Source: CAMDMI01 sp044359055 (GTDB lineage: Bacteria; Bacteroidota; Bacteroidia; Cytophagales; Flexibacteraceae). Taken from it: 5,827 nucleotides of DNA. The notes under the pieces are model-generated. The model was not told where the DNA came from. It searched no databases and saw only the letters and a program-made list of their open reading frames with translations. The position numbers and the translations under genes were made by a program. Numbering within the stretch: the first letter of the stretch is position 1; each line of letters begins with the position of its first letter. Below are positions 1 to 4,727 of the stretch, one piece after another. The DNA lies in contig JBIKMV010000181.1 in NCBI GenBank assembly GCA_044359055.1, positions 1 to 5,827 on the forward strand, in the 5' to 3' direction.

Positions 1-762
1 CGGTTCTGGGCCGATGAAACCATGCGCCATGCACTGGCCAAAAAAAATGATGACTTACTGAAAAACAGGAAGATGCACCTGAAAAAGCGCCTGATAATGC
101 AGGTGGCCAACCAAACCGGTAAGTTGTTTGACAAGGATGCCATCATCATCGTGTGGGCAAGGCGATTTGCAGAATACAAAAGGGCAACTCTGTTGATGCA
201 TGACATTGTCCGGTTCCAGAAGCTCATGAACCGTACAGACAAAAAAGTTCAGGTAATCTGGGCAGGGAAACCCTATCCGGGTGACCATGGGGCCATATCG
301 GTTTTCAATCATCTGGTAGAGGTAACCCGCCACATGCCCAACGCCGCAGTGCTTACCCCTTATGAACTTGAGCTATCCCGTCTTTTGAAAACAGGGGCCG
401 ATGTATGGCTCAACACTCCAAGAAGGCCAAGGGAAGCATCCGGAACTTCCGGCATGACGGCCGCCATGAACGGGGCCATTAACCTCTCCATTCAGGATGG
501 ATGGGTGTGCGAATATGCCAAACATGGAAAAAATGCCTTTGTTCTGCCTGTGGTGGATGAGCATCAACCTATGGAATATGTAGACCATCAGGACTGCCAG
601 AATCTGCACAATCTTCTTGAAGATGAGGTACTTCCGTTATATTATGACCAACCTGACAAATGGTTTGATATGATGAAAACCACCATGAAGGATGTGGTGC
701 CCTTTTTCGATTCCGACAGGATGGCCGATGAGTACTACACCCTGTACAACGACCGGCTCTGA
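1..762 (+). CDS. glgP: Alpha-glucan (glycogen/maltodextrin) phosphorylase, C-terminal part (5' truncated by window)
   Basis: Reading frame 1 is open from base 1 to the TGA at 760-762 (253 residues), so only the C-terminal domain of a GT35 phosphorylase is present. Such enzymes release glucose-1-phosphate from alpha-1,4-glucans in the cytoplasm with pyridoxal phosphate (PLP). Visible family motifs, in order: RRFAEYKR (matches the phosphate-binding KRIHEYKR of glycogen phosphorylases), GKPYPGDHGA (matches GKAAPGYHMA), DVWLNTPRRPREASGTSGM and the following MNGA and DGW. The pattern resembles the shorter 'alpha-glucan family phosphorylase' type rather than the E. coli MalP/GlgP type. Oddity: the canonical EASGTGNMKF lysine that carries PLP aligns with threonine 153 of this fragment (ACG, 457-459). 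Either this subfamily does not use PLP normally or the protein is inactive; I cannot tell which. No clear terminator follows; lpd, 107 bases downstream, has its own promoter. Confidence 0.9.
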   Translation, partial: RFWADETMRHALAKKNDDLLKNRKMHLKKRLIMQVANQTGKLFDKDAIIIVWARRFAEYKRATLLMHDIVRFQKLMNRTDKKVQVIWAGKPYPGDHGAISVFNHLVEVTRHMPNAAVLTPYELELSRLLKTGADVWLNTPRRPREASGTSGMTAAMNGAINLSIQDGWVCEYAKHGKNAFVLPVVDEHQPMEYVDHQDCQNLHNLLEDEVLPLYYDQPDKWFDMMKTTMKDVVPFFDSDRMADEYYTLYNDRL

Positions 763-806
763 GAATAAAAAGAACCTGAAGGGCCTGTTTTAATTGGATT
801 TTCATC

Positions 807-836
807 TTTGAACTCCCATTGAATCCCCTACATTTG
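807..836 (+). promoter_or_regulatory. Bacteroidota-type promoter of lpd
   Basis: TTTG at 807-810 and TACATTTG at 829-836 are separated by 18 bases. This fits the -33 TTTG / -7 TAnnTTTG consensus of the primary sigma factor in Bacteroidota. Transcription would start near 840-843, giving a leader of roughly 27-30 bases before the lpd ATG. The presence of a full promoter suggests lpd is transcribed independently of the upstream phosphorylase gene. The start site itself is inferred. Confidence 0.75.
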
Positions 837-869
837 CGCCCTCAGTTTATCATCTGATTTTATAAAAAA

Positions 870-2261
870 ATGGCTAATTTCGATTTGATAGTAATAGGCA
901 GTGGACCCGGAGGTTATGTAGCTGCCATCAGGGCTTCTCAGCTGGGTATGAAAACCGCAATTGTAGAAAAAGAAAGCCTTGGAGGCATTTGCCTGAACTG
1001 GGGTTGCATACCAACAAAAGCTTTGCTGAAAAGCGCCCAGGTGTATGAATACATCCAGCATGCAGCCGATTATGGCATTACCATAAAAGACGCCAAACAC
1101 GATTTCGATGCGGTGGTAAAACGGAGCCGGGGTGTAGCCGATGGTATGAGCAAAGGGGTTCAGTTTCTGATGAAAAAGAATAAAATCGAAGTCATCATGG
1201 GCATGGGCAAACTCACCAGGGACAAAAAAGTGGAAGTAACCAAGGCCGATGGCAGCAAAGAAATACATGAAGCCAAGTCCATCATCCTGGCAACAGGCGG
1301 AAGAGCGAGAGAACTCCCCAACATCAAAATAGACGGTGAAAAGGTAATCGAATACCGCAAAGCCATGTCGCTGGCAAAGCAACCCAAGTCTATGGTAATC
1401 ATAGGCTCAGGGGCCATCGGGGTGGAGTTTGCCTATTTCTACAACACCATGGGCACCAAAGTGACCATAGTGGAATTTATGCCCCGCATTGTGCCTGTAG
1501 AAGATGCAGATGTTTCCAAAGAACTGGAGAAAATCTACAAGAAAAAAGGCATGGATATCTACACCAATTCTTCGGTAGAAAGTGTGGATACCAAGGGCAA
1601 AACCTGTAAAGTGAGTGTGAAAACGCCTGCAGGCAACATCACCATTGAAGCCGATTTGGTGCTTTCGGCCGCCGGCGTTGTTACTAATATTGAAGGCATA
1701 GGCCTGGAAGAAGCGGGTGTAAAAACCGATAAAGGCAAAGTGCGGGTAGATGATTATTATCAAACCAATGTAGCCGGCGTGTATGCCATCGGCGACATAG
1801 TGAAGGGTCCTGCTTTGGCCCATGTGGCTTCTGCTGAAGGGATTATCTGCGTAGAGAAAATTGCGGGTCATCATCCACAGCCACTGAACTATGGCAACCT
1901 GCCGGGATGTACCTATTGCGCTCCCGAAATTGCCTCAGTCGGTATGACCGAAGAAGCAGCCAAAGCTGCAGGTTATGAAATCAAGGTAGGCAAATTTCCG
2001 TTCTCAGCCTCCGGAAAAGCCTCAGCTGCAGGGGCTAAGGAAGGATTTGTGAAAGTGATTTTCGATGCCAAATACGGCGAATGGCTGGGGGCCCACATGA
2101 TCGGGGCCAATGTTACAGAGATGATTGCCGAGGTGGTTGTGGCTCGGAACCTGGAGACCACAGGCCACGAAATCCTGAAATCTGTACACCCGCACCCGAC
2201 AATGTCCGAAGCAATAATGGAAGCTACGGCTGCTGCTTACGGGGAGGTCATCCACCTGTAA
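870..2261 (+). CDS. lpdA: Dihydrolipoyl dehydrogenase (E3 of 2-oxoacid dehydrogenase complexes)
   Basis: Complete 463-residue flavoprotein disulfide reductase that reoxidises dihydrolipoamide with NAD+ in the pyruvate, 2-oxoglutarate or branched-chain dehydrogenase complexes and in glycine cleavage. The FAD-binding GSGPGG is at residues 10-15. The redox-active disulfide is C41/C46 in GGICLNWGCIPTK, the NAD-binding GSGAIG is at 179-184, the second FAD contact is YAIGD at 305-309, and the C-terminal dimer-interface motif HPHPTMSE (440-447) supplies the catalytic His442 and Glu447. Length matches the family (about 460-475). The ATG at 870 is chosen because it begins just before the FAD fold and follows a good promoter; the upstream bases are A-rich (tataaaaaa) with no Shine-Dalgarno site, as is normal in Bacteroidota. 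The gene stands alone, with no E1 or E2 gene beside it, so it may serve several complexes. It ends with its own terminator. Confidence 0.97.
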   Translation: MANFDLIVIGSGPGGYVAAIRASQLGMKTAIVEKESLGGICLNWGCIPTKALLKSAQVYEYIQHAADYGITIKDAKHDFDAVVKRSRGVADGMSKGVQFLMKKNKIEVIMGMGKLTRDKKVEVTKADGSKEIHEAKSIILATGGRARELPNIKIDGEKVIEYRKAMSLAKQPKSMVIIGSGAIGVEFAYFYNTMGTKVTIVEFMPRIVPVEDADVSKELEKIYKKKGMDIYTNSSVESVDTKGKTCKVSVKTPAGNITIEADLVLSAAGVVTNIEGIGLEEAGVKTDKGKVRVDDYYQTNVAGVYAIGDIVKGPALAHVASAEGIICVEKIAGHHPQPLNYGNLPGCTYCAPEIASVGMTEEAAKAAGYEIKVGKFPFSASGKASAAGAKEGFVKVIFDAKYGEWLGAHMIGANVTEMIAEVVVARNLETTGHEILKSVHPHPTMSEAIMEATAAAYGEVIHL

Positions 2262-2281
2262 AATTTTTATTCTCAATTTGT

Positions 2282-2314
2282 ATACCCCGGTTAAAAAAGC
2301 CGGGGTATTTTTTT
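2282..2314 (+). terminator. Intrinsic terminator of lpd
   Basis: ATACCCCGG (2282-2290) and CCGGGGTAT (2300-2308) form a perfect 9-bp stem with a 9-base A-rich loop, followed by an unbroken run of seven T (2308-2314). It starts 20 bases after the lpd stop codon. This is a textbook Rho-independent terminator. Its right half is copied again at 2795-2815 without the left arm. Confidence 0.93.
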
Positions 2315-2354
2315 GGTTTAATCCTTCAAAAATGGGGGTTGCGTAACGACACAT
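2294..2354 (+). repeat. 61-base direct repeat, copy 1 (overlaps lpd terminator)
   Basis: This stretch recurs at 2795-2855, exactly 501 bases downstream, with only two mismatches (2317 T versus 2818 G, and 2349 A versus 2850 G). It starts within the loop of the lpd terminator, includes the right arm and T-run, and continues through AATCCTTCAAAAATGGGG and TTGCGTAACG to CACAT. Because this copy is part of a complete terminator and copy 2 holds only half, copy 1 is probably the ancestral location. Confidence 0.95.
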
Positions 2355-2457
2355 GTTACCCGCGGACTGTACAGGGTTTTGAAGAAAAGTGTATTTCCCG
2401 TAAATGAAGGTAAATCTCTGAGGATTGGGAGTATAGAGTACGATTTAGAACAAGTTT
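2355..2457. other. Non-coding spacer between direct repeat and composite element
   Basis: About 100 bases with no credible coding sequence, tRNA or clear promoter. GTAAC (2343-2347) and GTTAC (2355-2359) could form a short 5-bp hairpin across the edge of the direct repeat. Otherwise I see nothing assignable. Confidence 0.5.
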
Positions 2458-2476
2458 TTTGTCCCCCTGGGGACAA

Positions 2477-2533
2477 ACTATGGGTAGAATAATGCCATAA
2501 AAGGGTCAATAGTCCCGTCAGGGACGGAATATT
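2477..2533 (+). repeat. Left arm of composite inverted repeat
   Basis: Begins ACTATGGGTAGAA (2477-2489) and ends with the hairpin unit AGTCCC-GTCA-GGGAC followed by GGAATATT (2511-2533). The outer part matches the reverse complement of 2721-2733 at 12 of 13 bases. The inner part matches the reverse complement of 2675-2697 at 20 of 23 bases, the differences lying in the hairpin loop. The 21 bases between (2490-2510) are not conserved. Confidence 0.85.
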
Positions 2534-2674
2534 AGGTGCCCTCATATCGGGATCGGAATGAAGGAACCTATGCCTGATGGGTATTCAAGTTCTACAGGTT
2601 TAAACAGAAAATGGTCTGAATGCGGTTTTGTATGTAGTTGTGGGCCATGCAATTATGGCTTTTTTGCCCGTAAA
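2534..2674. other. Interior of composite repeat, no credible gene
   Basis: This 141-base core separates the two inverted arms. It contains a terminator-like structure on the plus strand: GCCAT (2644-2648), loop GCAATT, ATGGC (2655-2659), then TTTTTT (2660-2665). The open frames that cross it on either strand run through the palindromes, resemble no protein family I know, and are not called as genes. Confidence 0.5.
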
Positions 2675-2733
2675 AATATTCCGTCCCCAAGGGGACTTGT
2701 ACAATTGATTTTGGATTTTTTTCTACCGATAGT
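2675..2733 (-). repeat. Right arm of composite inverted repeat
   Basis: Reverse-oriented counterpart of 2477-2533. AATATTCC plus the GTCCCC-AA-GGGGAC hairpin lies at 2675-2697, and TTCTACCGATAGT at 2721-2733. The two conserved blocks are 23 bases apart here and 21 apart in the left arm, so the arms are collinear rather than chance matches. Confidence 0.85.
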
Positions 2734-2794
2734 GCCTGCCTAAAGGCAGGCTTATTATTGAAATGTTTTCCGGAGTTACCACTTAGAAAAACAG

Positions 2795-2855
2795 AAAAAG
2801 CCGGGGTATTTTTTTGGGTTAATCCTTCAAAAATGGGGGTTGCGTAACGGCACAT
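2795..2855 (+). repeat. 61-base direct repeat, copy 2 (half-terminator duplicate)
   Basis: It matches 2294-2354 at 59 of 61 positions. It carries the CCGGGGTAT right arm and T-run of the lpd terminator, but no ATACCCCGG left arm is present upstream, so it cannot form that terminator. This points to duplication of the lpd 3' flank, with the composite repeat now lying between the copies. Confidence 0.95.
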
Positions 2856-2988
2856 TTTGGCGGTTGCGTATTTTTTTTCGCCGGCCTGCAAGCGAAGTAC
2901 CTCCCGGCTCAAAGAAAAAAGCCTGCCCTAGCACGCCAATAAAAAAAGCGCAGCTCAATTTCATTCGGTCTGATTGTGCACCAACCTG
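2856..2988. other. Non-coding spacer upstream of the thioredoxin-like gene
   Basis: No gene is supported. GGTTGCGTA occurs at 2862-2870, repeating 2838-2846 from the end of the direct repeat, and is followed by a run of eight T. GCCGG (2880-2884) and CCGGC (2904-2908) form only a weak inverted pair. The rest is A-rich sequence leading to the putative promoter. Confidence 0.5.
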
Positions 2989-2996
2989 TATATTTG
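2989..2996 (+). promoter_or_regulatory. Putative -7 element of the thioredoxin-like gene
   Basis: TATATTTG matches the Bacteroidota -7 consensus TAnnTTTG exactly and ends only four bases before the ATG at 3001. The expected -33 TTTG is poor: TTCG at 2964-2967 lies 21 bases upstream, within the tolerated range but off consensus. If the element is real, transcription begins at or next to the start codon, giving a leaderless or nearly leaderless mRNA. Confidence 0.5.
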
Positions 2997-3000
2997 TAAA

Positions 3001-3516
3001 ATGAAAAAGCGCATTGTCCTACCCCTCCTTTTGTGTGTTGGCATAGCCCTGGTTTTCCGGGCCTTTGGTCATGAGCCCCTTAACGAGGGCAAACTGCAAT
3101 GGCATACCGATCTGATGAAAGCCCACGAAGCTTCAGAGAAAAGCAAAAAGCCCATTTTTGCTTTTTTTACCGGAAGCGATTGGTGCGGATGGTGCCACAA
3201 ATTGCAAAGAGAGGTTTTTGCAAAGCCGGAATTTATCGAGTGGGCCAATAAAAATGTGATATTGCTCGAGCTCGATTTTCCGAGGTCCAAGCAGCTTCCC
3301 GCAGAATTGGCGCAGCAAAACCAAAACCTTCAGCAGCAGTTTCAGGTACGGGGCTATCCTACCATTTGGGTTTTCACCACGGCCAAAGGCGAAGGCAATG
3401 CCTTCAGCCTCAATCCATTGGGATCTTTGGGGTATCCCTCCGGTGCCGAAAAAGGCAAAGAGGAAGTGAAATTTCTCAGCGATGCCAATAAAGTGTTGGC
3501 AAACCGTAAAAAATAG
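3001..3516 (+). CDS. Exported thioredoxin-family protein with WCGWC active site
   Basis: A 171-residue protein with a Sec-type signal peptide: MKKR, then a hydrophobic core (about residues 5-19), with cleavage perhaps near AFG/H at 23. It should act in the periplasm. The thioredoxin fold is marked by FFTGSDWCGWCHKL with redox cysteines C62 and C65, and by the cis-proline in RGYPT (P120). The segment NVILLELDFPRSKQLP is typical of the Thioredoxin_7-like proteins common in Bacteroidota. Role: probably disulfide reduction or isomerisation of exported proteins; the specific substrate is unknown. A TTG at 2974 would add nine residues, but it would place the TATATTTG box inside the coding region and put a cysteine-containing stretch ahead of the signal peptide, so the ATG at 3001 is preferred. 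The cysteine at residue 12 lacks a proper lipobox, so I do not call a lipoprotein. It converges on prfB with a shared palindromic terminator. Confidence 0.9.
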   Translation: MKKRIVLPLLLCVGIALVFRAFGHEPLNEGKLQWHTDLMKAHEASEKSKKPIFAFFTGSDWCGWCHKLQREVFAKPEFIEWANKNVILLELDFPRSKQLPAELAQQNQNLQQQFQVRGYPTIWVFTTAKGEGNAFSLNPLGSLGYPSGAEKGKEEVKFLSDANKVLANRKK

Positions 3517-3518
3517 AA

Positions 3519-3542
3519 CAGGGCTTTTTTAAAAAAGCCCTG
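3519..3542. terminator. Palindromic terminator between convergent thioredoxin-like gene and prfB
   Basis: CAGGGCTTTTTT at 3519-3530 and AAAAAAGCCCTG at 3531-3542 form a perfect 24-base palindrome. It lies two bases after the stop codon of the plus-strand gene and about 20 bases past the prfB stop. On the minus strand the hairpin is followed by TTCTATTTTTT, a usable U-tract. On the plus strand no U-run follows, so termination in that direction is less certain. Confidence 0.8.
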
Positions 3543-3562
3543 AATAAAAATCCGGAACATGG

Positions 3563-4643
3563 TCAATCCTGCATGAGCAGGTAGGCTTTGATGAAATCCA
3601 TCAATTCGCCATCCAATACGGCCTGGGTATCAGAAGTTTCCACGCCGGTACGGTTGTCCTTTACCAGTTTGTATGGATGCAGCACATAATTCCGGATCTG
3701 GGATCCAAAGTCAATCCGCTTTTTGGAGCTCTCTATTTTGGCTTTTTCTTCGTTGCGCTTCTCCAGTTCCATTTGATACAAACGCGATTTGAGCATTTGC
3801 ATGGCCCTTTCGCGGTTGGCCAGCTGAGATCTTTCTACCTGACAAACCACCACTATGCCTGTGGGGATGTGGGTCAGCTGCACTTTGGTTTCTACTTTAT
3901 TCACATTCTGCCCGCCTGCACCGCCTGAGCGTGAGGTATCCATCACCACATCGTTGGGATTGATTTCAATGTTGATGCTGTCGTCTACTTCGGGGTAAGC
4001 AAAGACCGAAGCAAAAGAGGTATGACGCCGGGCATTGGAATCAAAGGGAGAAATTCGCACAAGCCTATGCACCCCGATTTCCGATTTCAACAATCCGTAG
4101 GCAAAGGGGCCCTCTATTTCCAGAGTTGCCGATTTGATTCCGGCTCCGTCGCCTGCCTGATAATCTACCTGCCTTACCGTAAAGCCCTGCTTCTGAGCCC
4201 ACATGGTGTACATACGGAGCAAAATTTCGGCCCAGTCCTGGCTTTCGGTACCTCCTGCCCCGGGATTGATTTCCAGAATGGCACTCATCTGGTCTTCTTC
4301 GCCGGAGAGCATTTTTTTGAACTCCAGTTCCTCCAGGGCTTTTTCGGTTTTGGCATATTCGGCATCCAGTTCCTCATCCCCGATTTCACCGGCTTCGTGA
4401 AATTCGAAAAGGGTTTCAAGGTCTGAAACCAGGGTTGCCAGTTGATCGAAGGCTGAAGTCCAGACCTTTATGGACTGGATTTCTTTCATCTTGGTATTGG
4501 CTTCTTTAGGATTATCCCAGAAGTCGGGGGCCAGGGTTTCCTGCTCCTTTATGGCAATTTCCGATATTTTGGTATCGTAGTCAAAGATAGCCTCTCAGGT
4601 CAGAGAGGCGAGATTGCAAAGATTTAAGCTGTTCGAGATTCAT
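3563..4643 (-). CDS. prfB: Peptide chain release factor 2, expressed by programmed +1 frameshift
   Basis: RF2 reads UGA and UAA stop codons in the ribosomal A site and triggers peptide release. Translation starts at ATG 4643-4641 and reads 20 codons ending in GYL. It then meets an in-frame TGA (4583-4581); a +1 shift at CTT skips base 4583 and continues with GAC TAC GAT (residue 21 on) to the TGA at 3565-3563. The product is 359 residues, close to the 365 of E. coli RF2. The RF2-specific anticodon tripeptide SPF is at about 198-200, the catalytic GGQ at 243-245 within SGGAGGQNVN, and the N-terminal helical domain covers about residues 1-110. The position equivalent to E. coli residue 246 is serine. 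Starting at the internal Met52 (4489) would remove part of the N-terminal domain and is rejected. It is divergent from the MATE gene (84 bases between start codons) and convergent with the thioredoxin-like gene. No Shine-Dalgarno site or clear promoter precedes the ATG. Confidence 0.96.
4580..4596 (-). promoter_or_regulatory. Programmed +1 frameshift site of prfB with SD-like stimulator
   Basis: On the mRNA strand the order is GAGAGG (4596-4591), CTAT, then CTT TGA C (4586-4580). The E. coli site is AGGGGG, TAT, CTT TGA C, so the slippery CUU, the UGA stop and the following C are identical, while the SD-like element is weaker (a GAGG core) and displaced by one base. Known mechanism: low RF2 slows termination at UGA, tRNA-Leu slips forward by one base, and full RF2 is made, giving autoregulation. 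Confidence 0.93.
4591..4608 (-). promoter_or_regulatory. Hairpin embedding the prfB SD-like stimulator
   Basis: CCTCTC (4608-4603), loop TGACCT and GAGAGG (4596-4591) on the mRNA strand form a perfect 6-bp stem. The 3' arm is the same GAGAGG that serves as SD-like stimulator of the frameshift. The structure is clear in the sequence; whether it influences recoding is inference. Confidence 0.6.
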
Positions 4644-4666
4644 ATTCTGAAAAGAGCTGCGAAAAA

Positions 4667-4700
4667 GGGAAATATTCCCGAATTATTCCCGGAAGAATTC
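4667..4700. promoter_or_regulatory. Two adjacent palindromes in the prfB / MATE divergent region (possible operator)
   Basis: GGGAA-ATA-TTCCC (4667-4679) is a perfect 5-bp inverted repeat. Immediately after it, 4680-4700 is a 21-base palindrome (GAATTATTCC, C, GGAAGAATTC) with nine of ten pairs matching. They lie between the divergent starts, 27 bases before the MATE ATG and 23 bases before the prfB ATG. Such placement suits a repressor or activator site, but no regulator gene is visible. Confidence 0.45.
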
Positions 4701-4713
4701 AAAACGGGTCCGC

Positions 4714-4720
4714 TACCTTG
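4714..4720 (+). promoter_or_regulatory. Weak -7-like element before the MATE gene
   Basis: TACCTTG differs from TAnnTTTG by one missing T and lies seven bases before the ATG at 4728. No TTTG is found at the right distance upstream. This is a tentative call only. Confidence 0.25.
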
Positions 4721-4727
4721 CCGGCGT

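Larger units (their letters stand above)
2458..2751. repeat. Composite inverted-repeat element built of four hairpin units (REP/BIME- or MITE-like)
   Basis: Four small palindromes occur in order: TTTGTCCCC-CT-GGGGACAAA (2458-2477), GTCCC-GTCA-GGGAC (2512-2525), GTCCCC-AA-GGGGAC (2683-2696) and GCCTGCC-TAAA-GGCAGGC (2734-2751). Each is followed, on the plus strand for the first two and the minus strand for the last two, by a related tail of the form A(A/C)TAT, in two units continuing into GGTAGAA. The units therefore lie as two forward, then two reverse. The left and right halves pair as long imperfect inverted repeats, annotated separately. No transposase is encoded inside. The architecture suggests a non-autonomous interspersed repeat, but copy number elsewhere in the genome cannot be seen from here. 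A folded non-coding RNA is an alternative. Confidence 0.75.

Noticed and set aside
828..1382. Long minus-strand frame opposite lpd
   Set aside because: Lies antisense to the N-terminal half of an intact dihydrolipoyl dehydrogenase and shows no family features.
2081..2407. Plus-strand frame overlapping the end of lpd
   Set aside because: Overlaps lpd in a shifted frame and runs across the lpd terminator; lpd itself is complete and intact.
2318..2545. Minus-strand open frame (75 codons) after lpd
   Set aside because: It runs through the direct repeat and two hairpins of the composite element, shows no known domain, and its neighbourhood has no suitable start signals. Most likely a by-product of the repeat.
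2558..2743. Plus-strand open frame (61 codons) in the repeat interior
   Set aside because: Crosses the right inverted arm and part of the last hairpin, has no recognisable fold or promoter, and is cysteine/glycine-rich without pattern.
2458..2751. CRISPR array
   Set aside because: The repeated hairpins are unequal, in opposite orientations and unevenly spaced, with no constant repeat/spacer periodicity and no cas genes.
2592..2912. Minus-strand open frame sharing the segment RYATPIFEG with another minus-strand frame that starts at 2354
   Set aside because: The shared peptide comes only from the 61-base direct repeat. The other frame lies mostly antisense to lpd. Shared translation of duplicated DNA is not evidence of a protein family.
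2974..3516. TTG start at 2974 for the thioredoxin-like gene
   Set aside because: It adds nine residues before a normal signal peptide and covers the TATATTTG box; ATG 3001 explains the sequence better.
4022..4426. Plus-strand frame inside prfB
   Set aside because: Antisense shadow of a well-supported RF2 gene with no domain of its own.
3563..4489. A shorter RF2 starting at the internal Met (4489)
   Set aside because: Residues matching the RF2 N-terminal domain continue upstream in this frame to the CTT TGA C site and then in the other frame to ATG 4643, so the short form is an artefact of the recoding.
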